A stretch of DNA of 64,000 nucleotides, taken from assembly GCF_024752355.1 (NCBI RefSeq), contig NZ_JANTHZ010000009.1:151696-215695 (forward strand). The letters are read 5' to 3'. This DNA is from Ancylobacter mangrovi (lineage in GTDB: Bacteria > Pseudomonadota > Alphaproteobacteria > Rhizobiales > Xanthobacteraceae). The position numbers and the translations under genes were made by a program. Shown here piece by piece: positions 45,316 to 55,031 of the stretch (position 1 is the first letter of the stretch; the number at the start of each line of letters is the position of its first letter). The notes under the pieces are model-generated. The model saw nothing but the letters and a program-made list of their open reading frames with translations, ran no database searches and was not told the origin of the DNA.

Positions 45316-46131
45316 ATGGCCGACATTCTAAAGCGCATCGAGGCCTACAAGCTGGAGGAGATCGCCGCCGCCAAGCGCGCCGTCCCGCCGGCCGAGATCC
45401 GCGCGCGCGCCGAGCAGGCCGATGCGCCGCGCGGCTTCCTCGCTGCGATCGAGGCGCGCATCGCCTCCGGCGCCACCGCGCTGATCGCCGAGATCAAGAA
45501 GGCGAGCCCGTCCAAGGGGCTGATCCGGCCGGACTTCGATCCCCCGGCCCATGCGCGCGCCTATGAGGCGGGCGGTGCGGCCTGCCTCTCCGTGCTCACC
45601 GACGGTCCCTCCTTCCAGGGCGCGCCGGAATTCCTCACCCGCGCCCGTGCCGCCTGCGCGCTGCCGGCGCTGCGCAAGGACTTCATGCACGACACCTATC
45701 AGGTATTCGAGGCTCGGGCGTGGGGCGCGGACTGCATCCTCGTCATCATGGCCTCGGTCGACGACGCGCTGGCGCGTGACCTGATCGAGACCGCCGGGGG
45801 CCTCGGCATGGACGCACTGGTCGAGGTGCATGACGATGCCGAGCTCGACCGCGCCCTCGCCCTGCCGGGCCGGATGATCGGCATCAACAACCGCAACCTG
45901 CGGACTTTCGAGGTGACGCTGGAGACCTCCGAGCGCCTCGCCCCGCGTGTCCCGGCCGAGCGGGTGATCGTCGGCGAGAGCGGCATCTTCACGCCGGACG
46001 ACGTCGCGCGCCTCGCGCGTGTCGACATCCGCACCGTGCTCGTGGGCGAGAGCCTGATGCGCCAGCCCGACGTAGCGGCGGCGACCGCCGAACTGCTGGC
46101 GGCGGCTCCGCTCGCCCGCGCGGCGGGCTGA
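45316..46131 (+). CDS. trpC: Indole-3-glycerol-phosphate synthase
   Basis: Closes the indole ring in tryptophan synthesis. It begins [24 protein letters not shown]. Active-site segments are [22 protein letters not shown], the Lys of [18 protein letters not shown], and [12 protein letters not shown]. Length 271 aa. GAGGGAGGCG lies 4-10 bases before the start. It is not fused to trpF. moaC follows after 14 bp. Confidence 0.97.
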   Translation: MADILKRIEAYKLEEIAAAKRAVPPAEIRARAEQADAPRGFLAAIEARIASGATALIAEIKKASPSKGLIRPDFDPPAHARAYEAGGAACLSVLTDGPSFQGAPEFLTRARAACALPALRKDFMHDTYQVFEARAWGADCILVIMASVDDALARDLIETAGGLGMDALVEVHDDAELDRALALPGRMIGINNRNLRTFEVTLETSERLAPRVPAERVIVGESGIFTPDDVARLARVDIRTVLVGESLMRQPDVAAATAELLAAAPLARAAG

Positions 46132-46145
46132 GGAAGGCGCGCGTC

Positions 46146-46634
46146 ATGAGCGAGGAGCGCCCGGCCCTCTCCCATATCGACCCCAGCGGCGCGGCGAACA
46201 TGGTCGATGTCGGCGACAAGGCCGTCACGGACCGCATCGCCGTCGCCGAGGGCCGCGTCGTAATGGAAGAGGCGACGCTCGCGCTGATCGAGAGCGGCAA
46301 CGCCAAGAAGGGCGACGTGATCGGCACTGCCCGCCTCGCCGGCATCATGGCGGCCAAGCGCACCCATGAGCTGATCCCGCTTTGCCACGCGCTGCTGCTG
46401 TCCAAGGTCGCGGTCGAGATCGAGCCCGATGCCGGCCTGCCGGGCCTCAAGGTGCGGGCGACGGTCCGCACGACCGGCCAGACCGGCGTCGAGATGGAGG
46501 CGCTGACCGCCGTCTCGGTCGCGTGCCTCACCATCTACGACATGGCCAAGGCGGTCGATCGCGGCATGCGCATCGAGGCGATCCGTCTCGTCGAGAAGGA
46601 CGGCGGCCGTTCCGGCCACTGGCAGGCGGCGTGA
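46146..46634 (+). CDS. moaC: Cyclic pyranopterin monophosphate synthase
   Basis: Molybdenum cofactor synthesis, forming cyclic pyranopterin monophosphate after MoaA. Characteristic [42 protein letters not shown] and [28 protein letters not shown] are all present. Length 162 aa is normal. Placed between trpC and moeA with short gaps, an order common in Hyphomicrobiales. Confidence 0.98.
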   Translation: MSEERPALSHIDPSGAANMVDVGDKAVTDRIAVAEGRVVMEEATLALIESGNAKKGDVIGTARLAGIMAAKRTHELIPLCHALLLSKVAVEIEPDAGLPGLKVRATVRTTGQTGVEMEALTAVSVACLTIYDMAKAVDRGMRIEAIRLVEKDGGRSGHWQAA

Positions 46635-46658
46635 GGATGTCGGCGTGAGGATCGCGGC

Positions 46659-47876
46659 ATGAAGGCACTGATGCCGGTCGAGGAGGCGCTGCAGCGCCTG
46701 CTTTCCGCCGCCGAGCTTCTCGGCAGCGAATCCGTCGCGCTCGAAGCCGCCGACGGGCGCGTGCTTGCCGCCCCGGTGATTGCCCGCCGCACCACGCCCG
46801 GCGCCGACGTCTCGGCCATGGACGGCTACGCCGTTCGCGCGGGCGACGCGACGCTCGACGCCGTGCTGCGCGTGACCGGCGAATCCGCCGCCGGGCGCCC
46901 ATTCGCCGGCACGGTGACGCCGGGCTCGGCGGTGCGCATCTTCACCGGCGCGGTGATGCCCGAGGGCGCCGACGCCGTCGTGATCCAGGAAGACACGAAG
47001 CGCGAAGGCGACGCGGTCACCGTCACCGAGGCCGCGACCATCGGACGGCATATCCGCCGCGCCGGCGGCGACTTCGCGACCGGCGACACGCTGCTTCCGG
47101 CCGGCCATCGCCTGCGCGCCCGCGACCTCGCCCTCGCCGCCTCCGCCGACGTCGCCGAGCTGGCGGTCATCCGCCGGCCGCGCGTCGGCCTCCTTTCCAC
47201 CGGCGACGAGTTGGTGCGGCCGGGCGCGGGCGCGGCGGCGCACAACGTCATCCTGTCCAACATCTATTCGGTCGGCGCCCTCGCCCGCCGGGCCGGCGCC
47301 GAGGTGGCCGATCTCGGCATCCTGCCCGACACCATGGCGGCGACGCAGGAAGGCGTGCACGCGGCGCTGGCGAGCGGGATCGACGTTCTGGTGACGACCG
47401 GCGGCGCCTCTGTCGGCGACCACGACCTCGTCGCCCCGGCACTGACCGCGCAGGGCGTCGAGCTCGCCGTGCACAAGATCGCGCTGCGCCCCGGCAAGCC
47501 GCTGATGTTCGGCCGCTCGTCCGCCGGCACGCTGGTGGTCGGGCTGCCGGGAAACCCGGTCTCCGCCCATGTCTGCGCGCTTCTCTTCCTCGTGCCGCTG
47601 CTGCGGGCGCTGCAGGGCGAGGCCGTCGCGCCGAAGCCGGCCCTGAAGGCTGCCCGGCTTGGTGTCGACCTCAAGGCCAATGACCACCGCATGGACTTCA
47701 TGCGCGCGGCCATCGTCGGCGAGGAGGATGGCGTGCCCGTCGTGCGCCCGGTGCCGGTGCAGGACAGTTCGATGCTGCGCGTGCTCGCCCGCGCCGACGT
47801 GCTGCTCGTGCGCCCCCCGAACGCGCCCGCCGCCCTGGCCGGCGAGCCGTGCCAGATTCTCCCGCTCGAGGATTGA
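46659..47876 (+). CDS. moeA: Molybdopterin molybdenumtransferase
   Basis: Inserts molybdate into adenylylated molybdopterin. It has DVSAMDGYAVRAGD near residue 48, the FTGAVMPEGADAVVIQED segment, and the MoCF-binding domain with STGDELVRPG and TTGGASVGDHD. The end part has LPGNPVSAHV. Length 405 aa is normal. Starts 24 bp after moaC. Confidence 0.97.
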   Translation: MKALMPVEEALQRLLSAAELLGSESVALEAADGRVLAAPVIARRTTPGADVSAMDGYAVRAGDATLDAVLRVTGESAAGRPFAGTVTPGSAVRIFTGAVMPEGADAVVIQEDTKREGDAVTVTEAATIGRHIRRAGGDFATGDTLLPAGHRLRARDLALAASADVAELAVIRRPRVGLLSTGDELVRPGAGAAAHNVILSNIYSVGALARRAGAEVADLGILPDTMAATQEGVHAALASGIDVLVTTGGASVGDHDLVAPALTAQGVELAVHKIALRPGKPLMFGRSSAGTLVVGLPGNPVSAHVCALLFLVPLLRALQGEAVAPKPALKAARLGVDLKANDHRMDFMRAAIVGEEDGVPVVRPVPVQDSSMLRVLARADVLLVRPPNAPAALAGEPCQILPLED

Positions 47877-47953
47877 CCGCACTGCCTGCACCCTGTGTGC
47901 TGCGTGCTCGCCGCAGGTGCCGATGCCGGCCGGCGCAGGAAAGGACTTCGCCG

Positions 47954-48352
47954 ATGGACATCAACCTGCCGGACGTGCTCGCCGAGGTGCGCGCCGCCTT
48001 CGACCGCTACGAGCAGGCCCTCGTCACCAACGACGTCGAAGCACTCGACGACCTGTTCTTCGAGTCGGACACGACCATCCGCTATGGCGGCGGGGAAAAC
48101 CTCTACGGCATCGGCGCGATCCGCGCCTTCCGCGCCGCCCGCTCGCCGGCCGGACTCATGCGCCGGCTCGAGCGCACCGAGATCACCACCTATGGCCGCG
48201 ACTTCGCGGTGGCCGCCACGCTGTTCCGGCGCGACACGGCACCCGGCAAGGTCGGTCGGCAGATGCAGAGCTGGATGCGCACTCCCGGCGGCTGGAAGGT
48301 GGTCGCCGCCCATGTGAGCGTGATCGACGAGGTGAGCCTCGTCGACGAGTGA
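47954..48352 (+). CDS. hpxZ: HpxZ-like protein (SnoaL/NTF2-like fold, oxalurate catabolism)
   Basis: A 132-aa NTF2-like small protein matching HpxZ of the purine-ring breakdown hpx cluster. It has VRAAFDRYEQALVTNDVEALDDLFFESDTTIRYGGGENLYG at the N-terminus and a WKVVAAHVSVID end. HpxZ is genetically linked to oxalurate use, but its biochemical role is not settled. Here the usual HpxW/HpxX/HpxY partners are not adjacent. It starts 77 bp after moeA and is followed by a GntR regulator in the same direction. Confidence 0.85.
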   Translation: MDINLPDVLAEVRAAFDRYEQALVTNDVEALDDLFFESDTTIRYGGGENLYGIGAIRAFRAARSPAGLMRRLERTEITTYGRDFAVAATLFRRDTAPGKVGRQMQSWMRTPGGWKVVAAHVSVIDEVSLVDE

Positions 48353-48485
48353 ATCGATAGAGGCGTGAGCGATATCAAGGCACGGTCGGCGATTTGCGGA
48401 TTTTGTTCGCTCATCGTGCTAAAGATCGGGCGCTGCGGCACTTTCGCGGCAGCGACTCGCTGCATTGCCGGGTACCCTGTCGCTC

Positions 48486-49187
48486 ATGTCCGTGGTTTCC
48501 GTTCGCTTTCCCGCTGACCCGATGCTCTCCGCGAAGGCCGGTCGTGGGCGCGTGACCCGCGCCGAGAGCCTGCGCATGCAGCTCGCCGACGAGATCACGC
48601 GCGGCCTGCTGCCGCCCGGCACCACGCTCGACGAGACCGCCCTCGCCACCCGCTTCGGCGTCTCCCGCACCCCGGTGCGCGAGGCGCTGCGCGAGCTCAC
48701 CGCCTCAGGCCTCGTGGATGCCCGCCCGCATCGAGGCGCGGTGGTGGCGCGCCCCAGCGTCGAGCGCCTGCAGAACATGTTCGACGTCATGGCCGAGCTG
48801 GAGGGCCTGTGCGCCGGCCTCTCGGCGCTGCAGATGACGCCGCCCGAGCGCCGCGCACTCGTGAAGCTGCACGATGCCATGGGCGAGCTGATGCGCCAGG
48901 GCGACTTCAACGCCTATCGCGAGGCGAACGACCAGTTCCACACCACCATCTATGACGGCAGCCACAACGACTATCTGATCGAGATCACCCTCGGCACCCG
49001 CCGGCGCCTGTCACCCTTCCGCCGGGCGCAGTTCCGCGCGCTCGGGCGCCTCGGCCTGTCGCACACCGAGCACGACCGGGTGGTGACGGCGATCCTGCGC
49101 GGCGACCGCGAAGGGGCGATCGCCGCCATGCGCAGCCACATCGCCATCGTTCACGACGCTTATGAGCAATACGCACAAAGCGTCTGA
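48486..49187 (+). CDS. GntR-family regulator, FadR/FCD subfamily, 233 aa
   Basis: The winged helix lies at about residues 22-85, with LATRFGVSRTPVREALRELTASGLVDARPHRGAVVA. The FCD domain runs about 92-220, with ligand or metal-binding His in DQFHTTIYDGSHND and the C-terminal SHIAIVHDAYEQYA. Start alternatives are ATG at 48486 (used) and an in-frame ATG at 48522. It lies between hpxZ and the convergent atzF and probably controls nitrogen-compound use by that pair. Confidence 0.85.
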   Translation: MSVVSVRFPADPMLSAKAGRGRVTRAESLRMQLADEITRGLLPPGTTLDETALATRFGVSRTPVREALRELTASGLVDARPHRGAVVARPSVERLQNMFDVMAELEGLCAGLSALQMTPPERRALVKLHDAMGELMRQGDFNAYREANDQFHTTIYDGSHNDYLIEITLGTRRRLSPFRRAQFRALGRLGLSHTEHDRVVTAILRGDREGAIAAMRSHIAIVHDAYEQYAQSV

Positions 49188-49212
49188 TCTGATACGATAA
49201 TCCGGATATCTC

Positions 49213-51036
49213 TCAGCCACCGACGGCGTGGCTCTCGCGCCGTTCCTCCTCGGCGGCGAGGAATCCCCGCCAGCCGCCGAAGGCCGTGATGTCGCGCGCA
49301 TTGGCCGCCGCTGCCGCCTCCATGAGGAAGCCCTTCACCTCCGTGCCGTCGTCCAGCATCACCGACCCGACGCCGAGCGGCGCGGGGATGGCGGCGACCA
49401 GCCGGCCGAACGCTTCGGCGGGCAGCGCCCAGACCTCGCAGGCGATCGGCGCACCGGAGCCCGGACGGCCACGCACCAGCCCGGGCCGGCGCACCCGCCC
49501 TTCCGGCAGGAGATGGAGCCGGTAGTCGGCGCTGGTGCGCGCATTGCGCAGGAACACGCCGCCGGCCGCCACGAGATCCCCGTTGAGCGGCAGGCCGGAG
49601 AGATGCGCGCCGAACAGCGCCAGCTCGAGAAAGCCCGGCGCCGGACGCGGCCTCGCCTGCGGGCGCGGTCCCAGCCGCCGGCCGGTCGCTCCCATGGTCA
49701 GGCCGGTATCGGCGTGGAAGCCGGAGCCCAGCGCGGCGAGATGCGCGTCGCGCCCCGCCGGCGCCAGCAGCGTCACCCCCGCCGGCGCGTCGTCGGGCCG
49801 GATCTCCGCCGGCACGGACAGGGCGCACATGTCGAGCAGGTTCACGAAATTGGTGTAGACGCCGAGATTGCTGTTGTAGCGCACCGGCTCGGCCAGCATC
49901 TGCTCGACCGTGTAAACGGTCGGCATGGTTGGCACCATCAGCGCGTCGAAACCGGCCAGCGCCTCGCGCGCCTGCACCTTCAGCTCGGCGAGCCGGTACT
50001 GGCCGCGGAACGCGTCCACTGCCGTGAGGCCCCGTCCCTGCTCGACGATGGAGCGTATCACGGGATGGAACGCGGCCGGCCGAGATTCCAGGAACGCGCC
50101 CACCGCGGCGAGGCGCTCGGCGACCCAGGGGCCCTCATAGAGCAGCTTCGCCGTGTCGTGGAACGGCGCCATGTCGATCTCCTCGACCTCGGCGCCCAGC
50201 CGCTCCATGCGGGCGACGGCGGCGGCGAAGGCCCGCTCGGCCAGCCGGTCGCCGAAGCTGACCAGATCCGCGCGGCGCGGCACCGCGATGCGCGGACGGG
50301 CGGGAAAGTCCCCCGGCATGCCGATCGGCAGCGCACGCGAATAGGGGTCCGCCTCGTCCGACCCGCCCGCCGCGCGCAACACCGCAAACGCTTCCTCGAC
50401 CGACAACGCGAACACCGATACGCAGTCGAGGGAGCGGCAGGCCGGCACGACGCCGCTGGTCGAGACGAGGCCGAGGCTGGGCTTGAGCCCGACGATATTG
50501 TTGAGCCCGGCGGGAACGCGCCCGGAGCCCGCCGTGTCGGTGCCGAGCGCGAACGGCACCAGCCCCGCCGCCACCGCCACCGCCGAGCCCGAGCTCGACC
50601 CGCCCGGCACGAGGTCCGCCCGCATGGCATTGCGCGGCGTGCCGTAGGGCGAACGCGTCCCGTTCAGCCCGGTGGCGAACTGGTCGAGATTGGTCTTGCC
50701 GATGACGATCGCCCCGGCCCGGCGCAGCCGCGTCACGCAGCTCGCATCGCGGGTCGCGTCATAGGCATAGTCCGGGCAGGCGCAGGTGGTCGGCAGGCCG
50801 GCGACGTCGATATTGTCCTTCACGGCGAACGGCACGCCATAAAGCGGCAGGCCGGCCGGATCGATCCCCTCCAGAGCCCGCAGCGCCGCCGCGATTGCCT
50901 GCGGCGTGCTGAGCGTGGTGAAGATTGCCGGATCGCCATGGCGCTCGATGAGCTCGAAGCAGCGCGCAACCGTTTCCGCCGGCCGCGCCGCCCCGGAACG
51001 GTGGGCCGCGACGATGTCCGCGATGGTGCCGATCAA
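49213..51036 (-). CDS. atzF: Allophanate hydrolase
   Basis: Splits allophanate to ammonia and CO2, the last step of urea (urea carboxylase route), biuret and cyanurate use. The N-terminal amidase-signature domain (about 1-440) has Lys in FAVKDNIDV and the Ser-cisSer pair in VPGGSSSGSAVAVAAG. The C-terminal domain (about 470-595) has ALFGAHLSGLPLNGDLVAAGG and GSVMLDDGTEVKGFL, typical of AtzF. The start is TTG at 51036, supported by AGGAAGGA about 7 bases upstream. No urea carboxylase gene is visible nearby. Divergent from lexA. Confidence 0.93.
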   Translation of the reverse strand: MIGTIADIVAAHRSGAARPAETVARCFELIERHGDPAIFTTLSTPQAIAAALRALEGIDPAGLPLYGVPFAVKDNIDVAGLPTTCACPDYAYDATRDASCVTRLRRAGAIVIGKTNLDQFATGLNGTRSPYGTPRNAMRADLVPGGSSSGSAVAVAAGLVPFALGTDTAGSGRVPAGLNNIVGLKPSLGLVSTSGVVPACRSLDCVSVFALSVEEAFAVLRAAGGSDEADPYSRALPIGMPGDFPARPRIAVPRRADLVSFGDRLAERAFAAAVARMERLGAEVEEIDMAPFHDTAKLLYEGPWVAERLAAVGAFLESRPAAFHPVIRSIVEQGRGLTAVDAFRGQYRLAELKVQAREALAGFDALMVPTMPTVYTVEQMLAEPVRYNSNLGVYTNFVNLLDMCALSVPAEIRPDDAPAGVTLLAPAGRDAHLAALGSGFHADTGLTMGATGRRLGPRPQARPRPAPGFLELALFGAHLSGLPLNGDLVAAGGVFLRNARTSADYRLHLLPEGRVRRPGLVRGRPGSGAPIACEVWALPAEAFGRLVAAIPAPLGVGSVMLDDGTEVKGFLMEAAAAANARDITAFGGWRGFLAAEEERRESHAVGG

Positions 51037-51160
51037 TGTATCGTCCTTCCTGTGCTCCCGGCCTCATGCATAACACTTGAGCAGCACATAGGCCATTGCA
51101 TACAGGAGCAGGAAACCGCGTTTCCACGGTGCCGGATTAGCGATCCATTTACCGATTGTG

Positions 51161-51175
51161 GAACACAAAAAGAAC
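51161..51175 (-). promoter_or_regulatory. LexA-binding SOS box (GTTC-N7-GTTC)
   Basis: On the plus strand GAAC-N7-GAAC, which on the minus strand is an exact GTTC-N7-GTTC direct repeat, the alphaproteobacterial SOS box. It lies 56-70 bases before the lexA start, consistent with LexA autorepression. Confidence 0.8.
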
Positions 51176-51186
51176 GGATAGTGTTT

Positions 51187-51201
51187 GTTCGTGATTTGTT
51201 T
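51187..51201 (+). promoter_or_regulatory. Second, imperfect SOS box at lexA
   Basis: GTTC-N7-GTTT on the plus strand, one base off the alphaproteobacterial consensus, lies 12 bases beyond the first box and in the opposite orientation, 30-44 bases before the lexA start. Confidence 0.5.
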
Positions 51202-51230
51202 TCATTGCGGCGCGCGGACGGAAGGCATCG

Positions 51231-51926
51231 ATGCTCACTCGCAAACAGCACGAGCTGCTTCGCTTCATCAATGACCGCCTCAAGCAGGACGGCGTTCCGC
51301 CTTCCTTCGAGGAGATGAAGGAAGCACTGGACCTGAGGTCCAAGTCCGGCATCCATCGTCTCATCACGGCGCTTGAGGAACGCGGCTTCATCCGCCGCCT
51401 GCCCAACCGGGCGCGGGCGCTGGAAGTGCTGCGCCTGCCGGAGGATTCGCAGCCGCCACGGGCCTCGCGCGCCTTCGCGCCCAACGTGATCGAGGGCAGC
51501 CTCGGGCGCGCCCGCCCCGCGGCGAGCGACGATGGCGCGTCGCGCTCGGTGCCGATCCCGGTCATGGGCCGCATCGCCGCCGGCACGCCGATCTCCGCAA
51601 TCCAGTCGCGCGACCACACCATCTCCATGCCGCCGGAGATGATCGCGGGCGGCGAGCATTTTGCGCTCGAGGTGCGCGGCGATTCGATGGTCGAGGCGGG
51701 CATCCTCGACGGCGACCTCGCGCTCATCCGGCGGATGGACACCGCCAATACGGGCGACATCGTCGTCGCGCTGATCGACGACGAGGAAGCGACGCTGAAG
51801 CGGCTGCGCCGCAAGGGCGATTCGATCGCGCTGGAAGCGGCCAACCCGGCCTACGAGACCCGAATCTTCGGCCCCGACCGCGTTCGCATCCAGGGACGAT
51901 TGGTAGGGCTTTTCCGGCGCTACTGA
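51231..51926 (+). CDS. lexA: LexA repressor, self-cleaving SOS regulator
   Basis: Represses DNA-damage genes until RecA-stimulated self-cleavage. The N-terminal winged helix (1-65) starts [35 protein letters not shown]. The scissile bond is A117-G118 in IAAGTP, the catalytic Ser is S152 in GDSM, and the Lys is K190 in EEATLKRL. Length 231 aa fits alphaproteobacterial LexA with its long linker. Two SOS boxes lie within 70 bases upstream. Confidence 0.97.
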   Translation: MLTRKQHELLRFINDRLKQDGVPPSFEEMKEALDLRSKSGIHRLITALEERGFIRRLPNRARALEVLRLPEDSQPPRASRAFAPNVIEGSLGRARPAASDDGASRSVPIPVMGRIAAGTPISAIQSRDHTISMPPEMIAGGEHFALEVRGDSMVEAGILDGDLALIRRMDTANTGDIVVALIDDEEATLKRLRRKGDSIALEAANPAYETRIFGPDRVRIQGRLVGLFRRY

Positions 51927-52471
51927 GGGCGCTTCGCGCCGGCGGGCCGCGGCGGCGGGCCGCGGCGGCGGGATGTGCCTCCGGCGGGTTGCGTTGACGA
52001 GCGGCATCGGCGGGCCGCGTTGGCTAGCCGGCTTGGAAGCGGCATTTGTGACTGGGTGACGTACCAGAGCTGATGGGCGGATGTGCCCGAGCTCACTGGT
52101 GGAGCCCCGAACTGCTCGAGCCGGCTGGCTGGAATGTTGCGGGTCGCCGGAAGGGTTGTGCTTTTCGGCGCCATTGCTCTGAGCCGATCCCTCGGCGAGA
52201 CGCGCAACGTCGCGAACGAGGGCGATAGACATGCCCTCCGGCGAGCCTTGTCTCCCGCGGCAGCCTGGCCTCGGGAGGTGGCAACAAGACAGCGCTGCGG
52301 GCACCGTGGAGTCGAACCCGTCTGGCGACGATCCTTCGCCCTCGCCTCGTGCGCCGCTCAGTCGATTGTCTCGGTAAGCGCTGGCCAGTGGCGACACATC
52401 GGCGCTCAATAGGCATCCCTCGGGGGCCTCTCAGCGGGCCCGCCTCCGCAGGCATTTATCGCGCGCGGCCG
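51927..52471. other. 545-bp gap between lexA and comEC
   Basis: No gene is recognised. A small GC hairpin (GGCGC, TTC loop, GCGCC) follows the lexA stop. A 13-bp tandem duplication follows at 51944-51969. The rest has open frames on both strands with atypical composition and no family-like sequence, and no tRNA fold could be traced. It may contain remnants of a gene. Confidence 0.5.
51944..51971. repeat. 13-bp tandem repeat (two copies plus 3 bases)
   Basis: GGGCCGCGGCGGC occurs at 51944-51956 and again at 51957-51969, followed by GGG. Each unit contains the internal palindrome CCGCGG. It lies just past the lexA stop hairpin. Confidence 0.7.
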
Positions 52472-54880
52472 TCATTCCCGTTGCTCGTCATCGTCCGGCT
52501 CGCCATCGCGGGCGTCGCCCCCATCTTCCGACTCGCTTTCGGCACTGGCTCGGCCGGCCGCGACCGGCTCGGCCGATGCACCCTTCCCGGGAGACCGCGC
52601 CGCCGGATCGACACCCCGCGTGGGCGCGAGCAGAATCTGCCCGACCTCCGGCGATGGCGGCAGCCAGGGCCGCGTTTCCCCGCCGGGACGCGCCACGGAA
52701 AGGCGCCATTCTCCCGGCCCCATCCGCGTCGCCGCCAGGCCGCCGAGCTGGTGCCACGCATCGACATGGATCACCGTCGCCGCGCAGTCCGCTGGCGGCT
52801 CGAAGGGCGTGACCACGAGTTCGGCCCGCAGGCAGTCCTCGGCGAGCGAGCCGCGCTCGCGCGAGTAGGCGACGAGGGCCCCATCGGGACCCGTCAGCGT
52901 GCAGCCCTGCGCGTCGCAGCGGGCGGCCTGCGTCAGATCGGCGGCGGACACGGTGCGCACGCCCTCGGCGCTCAGCCACGGCGCCACCTCGAAGCGCTGG
53001 GCGATCCGCGTCGAGGGGCTGCCCATCAGCGACAGCGCCCCGTCCGGCCCGCGCACAGCCACGGTGCGGGCGCGGGAATCGACGTAGAGGTCCAGCGGCC
53101 GCGCCAGCAGGAAGACGCAGACCCCGGCACCGGCCAGCAGCGGCGCTGCGAGGACGAGCCGCGTGCGTAGCAGGCACAGGCAGGTCAGGGCGAGGCTGAG
53201 AAGGATGAGGCTCGCCATCGGCATGGTGGCGATGCCGCGATCCGCGCCCGGCAGCGCCGCGACCGAATCCGCGATGCCGATCATCAGGTCGAGACCCCAG
53301 CCCATCGCCCGCCAGGCCGGACCGTCCCAGCCGAACGGCATAAGCATCGAGCCGAGCAGCCCCATCGGCATGACGATGAACGACACCACCGGCATGGCGG
53401 CGAGGTTGGCGAGCAGGCTCAGCGGGGCGAGGCGCTGGAAATGAAAGGCGGCAAAGGGCGCGGTGGCGAGCCCCGCCACCAGCGAGGTCAGCGCCAGCGC
53501 CGCGACATAGCGCACCGGCCGCAGCGTCCAGCGCCGCGCCGTCGTGCCCGAAGGCGCCATCAGCCGCTGGCCCCACCTCTCATAGGCCGCCACCAGCGCC
53601 AGCGTCGCGGCGAACGACATCTGCGCGCCGGGGTCGAGGATCGCCCAGGGCGTGAGCACCATCACCACCAGCGCCGCGATCGCCAGCGTGCGCAGCGTCA
53701 GCGCCGGCCGGCCGATCATCACGCCGAGCAGGACCAGCAGCGTCATCACATAGGAGCGCTGCGTCGGTACGTGCGCGCCGGAGAGCAGCAGGTAGTAGGT
53801 GGCGGCGAACAGCGCCGGCACCGCGGCCCAGCTCTTGATCGGGTAGCGCAGCGCCAGCTCGGGCGGCAGCGCCAGCAGGGCGCGGGCGAGGAAGAACACC
53901 GTCATCGCCACCAGCGCCATGTGCAGCCCTGAGATCGAGAGGATGTGCGACAGGCCGGAGACGCGCATGTTCTCCTCGACGGTCTCCGGCACGCCGTCGC
54001 GCAGCCCGGTGACCAGCGCCACCGCGATCCCTCCCTGCCCGCCCGACAGCACCGCGCGGATGCGCCCGGCGATCGCCTCGCGGCTGCGCTCCAGCCAGGC
54101 GGCGAAGGCGAGCCCCGCGGGCGGCTCGGGGCCGGGCACGAGCTGCACCTTGCCGAGCGCGTAGCCCGTGGCGCCGATGCCCTCGAACCAGATCGCGCGG
54201 CCGAAGTCGAACCCGCCCGGATAGGCCGGCCCCGGCGGCGGCCCGAGCGTCGCGCGCAGGCGCACATGGGCGCCAACCGGCGGCGGATCGCCCGAGGCGA
54301 GGCTCACCCGCACCCGCTCGGGCGGATCGGCGATCTCGCGGCCGAGATGGGTCACCCGCAGCGTGATGCGGCTCCCGCGCGAACGGCGTTCCTCGGCCTC
54401 CACGAAGCCGCTCACCTCCACCGCCTGGAGAGTGCGCGCCAGCACCGGATGGGCGATCCGCCGCGCCTGCAGGCTCGCGACGGCGAAGCCGGCGGCGATG
54501 GTCGCCAGCAGCACGCACAGGTGAAAGGCGAAGGGCCGGGCGCGGGCAAGCACGGCGAACACGCCGAACAGCCCCGCCGGCACCAGCCCGCCATAGGCCC
54601 ACGGCTCGTGCGCCGCGCCGAAATACAGCGCGATGCCGGTGGCGAAGGCGACGGGCAGGAACAGGAAGCCGCGGCGGTCGTCGAGCTCGCGCAGCACCCA
54701 TTGGGCGACCGCCTGCCCGCCCAGCAGCCGCAGCCACGGCAGGCCCGGCGCGGTACCGGCGGCCGTGAGCGCGGGGATGCGAGGCGCGGAGGCGACGGCG
54801 AGCGCCCGCGCGCGCCCGGGGCGCGCCCGCCCGGCCGTTCCCTCTTCCGTTCCCTCTTCCGACCCGCTCCCCGTCCCCAT
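52472..54880 (-). CDS. comEC: ComEC/Rec2-type DNA uptake channel protein, 802 aa
   Basis: An inner-membrane channel thought to import single-stranded DNA in transformable bacteria. It has an OB-like DUF4131 region (about 70-250), then the Competence domain with [20 protein letters not shown] near residue 315 and about ten helices to residue 600. The C-terminal soluble part (about 610-760) has no HxHxDH motif, so the metallo-beta-lactamase domain of Gram-positive ComEC is missing or degenerate, as often in alphaproteobacteria. The N-terminal 60 residues are Ala/Arg-rich and unconserved, so the true start may be further in. The lexA-comEC-gltX neighbourhood is typical of the order. Confidence 0.9.
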   Translation of the reverse strand: MGTGSGSEEGTEEGTAGRARPGRARALAVASAPRIPALTAAGTAPGLPWLRLLGGQAVAQWVLRELDDRRGFLFLPVAFATGIALYFGAAHEPWAYGGLVPAGLFGVFAVLARARPFAFHLCVLLATIAAGFAVASLQARRIAHPVLARTLQAVEVSGFVEAEERRSRGSRITLRVTHLGREIADPPERVRVSLASGDPPPVGAHVRLRATLGPPPGPAYPGGFDFGRAIWFEGIGATGYALGKVQLVPGPEPPAGLAFAAWLERSREAIAGRIRAVLSGGQGGIAVALVTGLRDGVPETVEENMRVSGLSHILSISGLHMALVAMTVFFLARALLALPPELALRYPIKSWAAVPALFAATYYLLLSGAHVPTQRSYVMTLLVLLGVMIGRPALTLRTLAIAALVVMVLTPWAILDPGAQMSFAATLALVAAYERWGQRLMAPSGTTARRWTLRPVRYVAALALTSLVAGLATAPFAAFHFQRLAPLSLLANLAAMPVVSFIVMPMGLLGSMLMPFGWDGPAWRAMGWGLDLMIGIADSVAALPGADRGIATMPMASLILLSLALTCLCLLRTRLVLAAPLLAGAGVCVFLLARPLDLYVDSRARTVAVRGPDGALSLMGSPSTRIAQRFEVAPWLSAEGVRTVSAADLTQAARCDAQGCTLTGPDGALVAYSRERGSLAEDCLRAELVVTPFEPPADCAATVIHVDAWHQLGGLAATRMGPGEWRLSVARPGGETRPWLPPSPEVGQILLAPTRGVDPAARSPGKGASAEPVAAGRASAESESEDGGDARDGEPDDDEQRE

Positions 54881-55031
54881 GCCCCGTCACGTCGTCGCGC
54901 CTCGCACGCCTGCCGGGCGCGGCGCCTTTTCCCCCGTCACAGACCTATGGTACACGCACCGTCCGCGCCCGCCATGCCGACCCGTTCCCCGGCGAGATCC
55001 CTCGCCGATCACCGCGCGCGAGACGAGAGAC

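Noticed and set aside
51927..52471. A tRNA or gene remnant in the lexA-comEC gap
   Set aside because: No cloverleaf could be traced by eye, and none of the short frames resembles a known protein; kept only as an unexplained gap.
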